Assembly: GCA_963756575.1 (NCBI GenBank)
Contig: CAVWOM010000005.1
Location: forward strand, 62,001 to 126,000
DNA: 64,000 nucleotides
Source: Palsa-504 sp963756575
GTDB taxonomy: Bacteria; Actinomycetota; Actinomycetes; Streptosporangiales; Streptosporangiaceae
Direction of reading: 5' to 3'
Shown: in pieces, positions 62,635 through 64,000 of the stretch
How the letters are laid out: every line of letters begins with the position of its first letter
Position numbering within the stretch: position 1 is the first letter of the stretch
Position numbers and translations under genes: made by a program
The notes under the pieces: generated by a model
Told to the model about the DNA's origin: nothing
Seen by the model: only the letters and a program-made list of their open reading frames with translations
Database searches by the model: none

Positions 62635-63705
62635 TTACTGCCCGGGGGCGAACGGCGGCGCGGGCGGATCCCCCCACCAGCTGCGCAGGAACGCGCCGGC
62701 CCGCTCGCAGGCCCCGGCCAGCGGGCCGTCCCGGTGAGCCAGCCCGTCGCGGATGAGCTCGCTGATGGTGGCCTCGACGGCCGCCAGGACCTGATCGGGA
62801 GTGGCCTCGGCGGGCGATCGGTAGCCGATCACCGCGCCCGCGTTGCAGACGAAGTCGGGCAGCGCCACGATGCCCCGCTGGCGCAGCACGGCGGCCCCGG
62901 CCTCGGTGTAGGGCGCGTTCGCGGCCGGCGCGATGACCCGGACACCGGGCGGCAGCGCCTCGGCCGCCGGGCCGCCGATCGCGCCCGGCCGGGTTCCCGG
63001 CACCAGGACGTCGGCGCTCACGCCGGTGAACAGCCCCGCCGGAGGCAATACCGGGCCGCCGTAATGCAGTACGCACTCGTCGCCGTGCTCATGGCGCAGC
63101 GCGAGCAGTCGTCCGACATCGAGGCCGGCCGGATCCGCCACGCAGCCGGCCACGGTGGATACCGCGACCACCCGCCCGCCGCGGCGAGTCACCTCGCGCG
63201 CCACGCCGCCGCCCACCTTGCCGAATCCTTCGATGGCCGCCGTGCGGCCGTCCCATCCCCTCCCGGCGTCCAGCGCCGCCTCGGCCGCCGCGGTGACGCC
63301 GTACCCGGTCACCACGTCCTCGAACGGCACGCCGTGGGCGACCGAGTTCATGGCGGTGGGGGAGGCCCGGTCCGCGCGCAGCGGCGCGAAGTCCTCCTCC
63401 GAGGTCCCCATGTCCGGCCCGGTCAGGAAGCGGCCCGCCTCGACCAGGGGCCGGACCTCGGCGCAGAACCGGGTCATGAGCTGGGCCTTGCCCGCCCGGT
63501 CGGCCGGGTCACCGCGCACGCCCGCCTTGGCCCCGCCGACCTGCGCGCCGAGCGCGGCGAACTTGTAGGTCATCGCCCGGGCCAGCAGCGCCACCTCGGC
63601 CGCGCTGACGTCCGCCGCCAGCCGCGTACCTCCCGCCGAGACCGGCGCCCCGGCCAGGTCGAACACCACGAACCCGGGAACCGAGCCGAGCTCGACGACC
63701 TCCAT
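62635..63705 (-). CDS. Glu/Leu/Phe/Val dehydrogenase family protein
   Basis: A 356-residue amino-acid dehydrogenase. The substrate lobe has GGTRLAADVS, MTYKFAALGAQVGGAKAGV (glycine-rich loop and catalytic Lys) and LTGPDMGTSEEDF (catalytic Asp). The NAD(P) lobe has AAIEGFGKVGGGVAREV and APAANAPYTEAGAAVL. It would deaminate an amino acid oxidatively. It is shorter than hexameric glutamate dehydrogenases (about 410-450 residues) and close to leucine/valine dehydrogenases in length. It precedes the nitroreductase in the same unit. Confidence 0.88.
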   Translation of the reverse strand: MEVVELGSVPGFVVFDLAGAPVSAGGTRLAADVSAAEVALLARAMTYKFAALGAQVGGAKAGVRGDPADRAGKAQLMTRFCAEVRPLVEAGRFLTGPDMGTSEEDFAPLRADRASPTAMNSVAHGVPFEDVVTGYGVTAAAEAALDAGRGWDGRTAAIEGFGKVGGGVAREVTRRGGRVVAVSTVAGCVADPAGLDVGRLLALRHEHGDECVLHYGGPVLPPAGLFTGVSADVLVPGTRPGAIGGPAAEALPPGVRVIAPAANAPYTEAGAAVLRQRGIVALPDFVCNAGAVIGYRSPAEATPDQVLAAVEATISELIRDGLAHRDGPLAGACERAGAFLRSWWGDPPAPPFAPGQ

Positions 63706-63714
63706 GCTTTTAGG

Positions 63715-64000
63715 CTAACTGGCGCGGCGGTAGGCACGCACCGCGAGCGGCACGAAGACGAGGAAGATCCCGGCCAGCGAGGCCACGCTCTTCCACAGGT
63801 TCGCCTCGACCGGGCCGCCGATGGCCAGCGACCGCATGGTGTCGATGACGTAGGTCACCGGCTGGTTGTTGGCGAACGCCTGCAGCCAGCCCGGCATCGT
63901 CGGGATCGGCACGAAGGCTGAGGACAGGAACGTGATCGGGAACAGCCAGATCAGACCGAACGCCTGCACCGACTCCTCGTCCCCGATGGCCAGCCCGGTA
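63715..64000 (-). CDS. ABC-2 type transporter permease (daunorubicin/DrrB-like), partial
   Basis: The C-terminal ~95 residues of an ABC-2 permease, open to the right edge of the window. ESVQAFGLIWLFPITFLSSAFVPIPTMPGWLQAFANNQPVTYVIDTMRSL is the characteristic ABC-2 signature of DrrB-like exporters, and a last helix (SVASLAGIFLVFVPLAVRAYRR) ends the protein. The ATPase subunit should lie beyond the window. Confidence 0.88.
   Translation of the reverse strand, partial: TGLAIGDEESVQAFGLIWLFPITFLSSAFVPIPTMPGWLQAFANNQPVTYVIDTMRSLAIGGPVEANLWKSVASLAGIFLVFVPLAVRAYRRAS

Overview
This is a very GC-rich chromosomal segment with the gene set of a filamentous-type actinomycete. Supporting evidence: a conservon-type (CvnA-like) sensor kinase, a luciferase-like monooxygenase fused to a berberine-bridge oxidoreductase, a SigK/RskA pair, a quinone-type PyrD, a DUF222-HNH protein, many TetR/MarR/HxlR/ArsR/LacI regulators and frequent GTG starts. 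I cannot fix the genus. I see no rRNA, tRNA, CRISPR array, recognisable insertion sequence or phage block.

Layout. 0-4.7 kb: remains of a catabolic cluster (amidohydrolase fragment, flavin monooxygenase fragment, intact SDR, intact aldehyde dehydrogenase and TetR/QsdR-like regulator). 4.5-12 kb: an MFS transporter with a large repeat-bearing loop, an RsbW-like ATPase, a quinone oxidoreductase, a TetR regulator and an orphan CvnA-like kinase; four copies of a TWGCAC-N5-GTGCAA inverted repeat lie in the gaps. 12-14.6 kb: a phosphotransferase/MarR pair and a row of gene fragments (NmrA, histidine kinase, SnoaL). 14.7-21.1 kb: a DHA2-type MFS, repeat arrays, the LLM-BBE fusion with its divergent HxlR regulator, and a pair of bacterial PH-domain membrane proteins. 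21.2-26.6 kb: an ECF sigma gene with a membrane partner, then metH preceded by what reads as an S-adenosylhomocysteine riboswitch.

26.7-35.6 kb is a second catabolic region: Rieske oxygenase, secreted lipase, self-sufficient P450 (heme, FMN and 2Fe-2S modules), LacI regulator, SDR, FAD dehydrogenase and SRPBCC protein. A LacI-type palindrome lies in front of both the P450 and lacI genes, suggesting joint control. 35.7-43.8 kb is mostly housekeeping: DUF222-HNH, VOC, DUF2000/Lrp, signal peptidase I, Mug glycosylase, S66 peptidase and PyrD. 43.8-52 kb: a two-in-one ABC exporter, a membrane protein, an FMN reductase, a membrane molybdopterin oxidoreductase and divergent sigK-rskA. 52-57 kb: two SRPBCC genes with ArsR, YCII, DUF1707 and a Ser/Thr kinase. 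57.2-61.7 kb is the most unusual locus: reading frames that together encode a cNMP-binding domain, a Crp-type helix-turn-helix, a class III cyclase-like domain, an NB-ARC STAND ATPase and about ten TPRs. The window ends with a thioesterase, nitroreductase, Glu/Leu-type dehydrogenase and a cut-off ABC-2 permease.

Two window-wide properties stand out. First, at least ten recognisable genes are interrupted by single-base frame changes, through real decay or indel errors in the assembly. Second, short tandem arrays (15-34 bp units) repeatedly sit in or just after gene 3' ends, and a 62-bp palindromic element occurs three times at exactly the same length.
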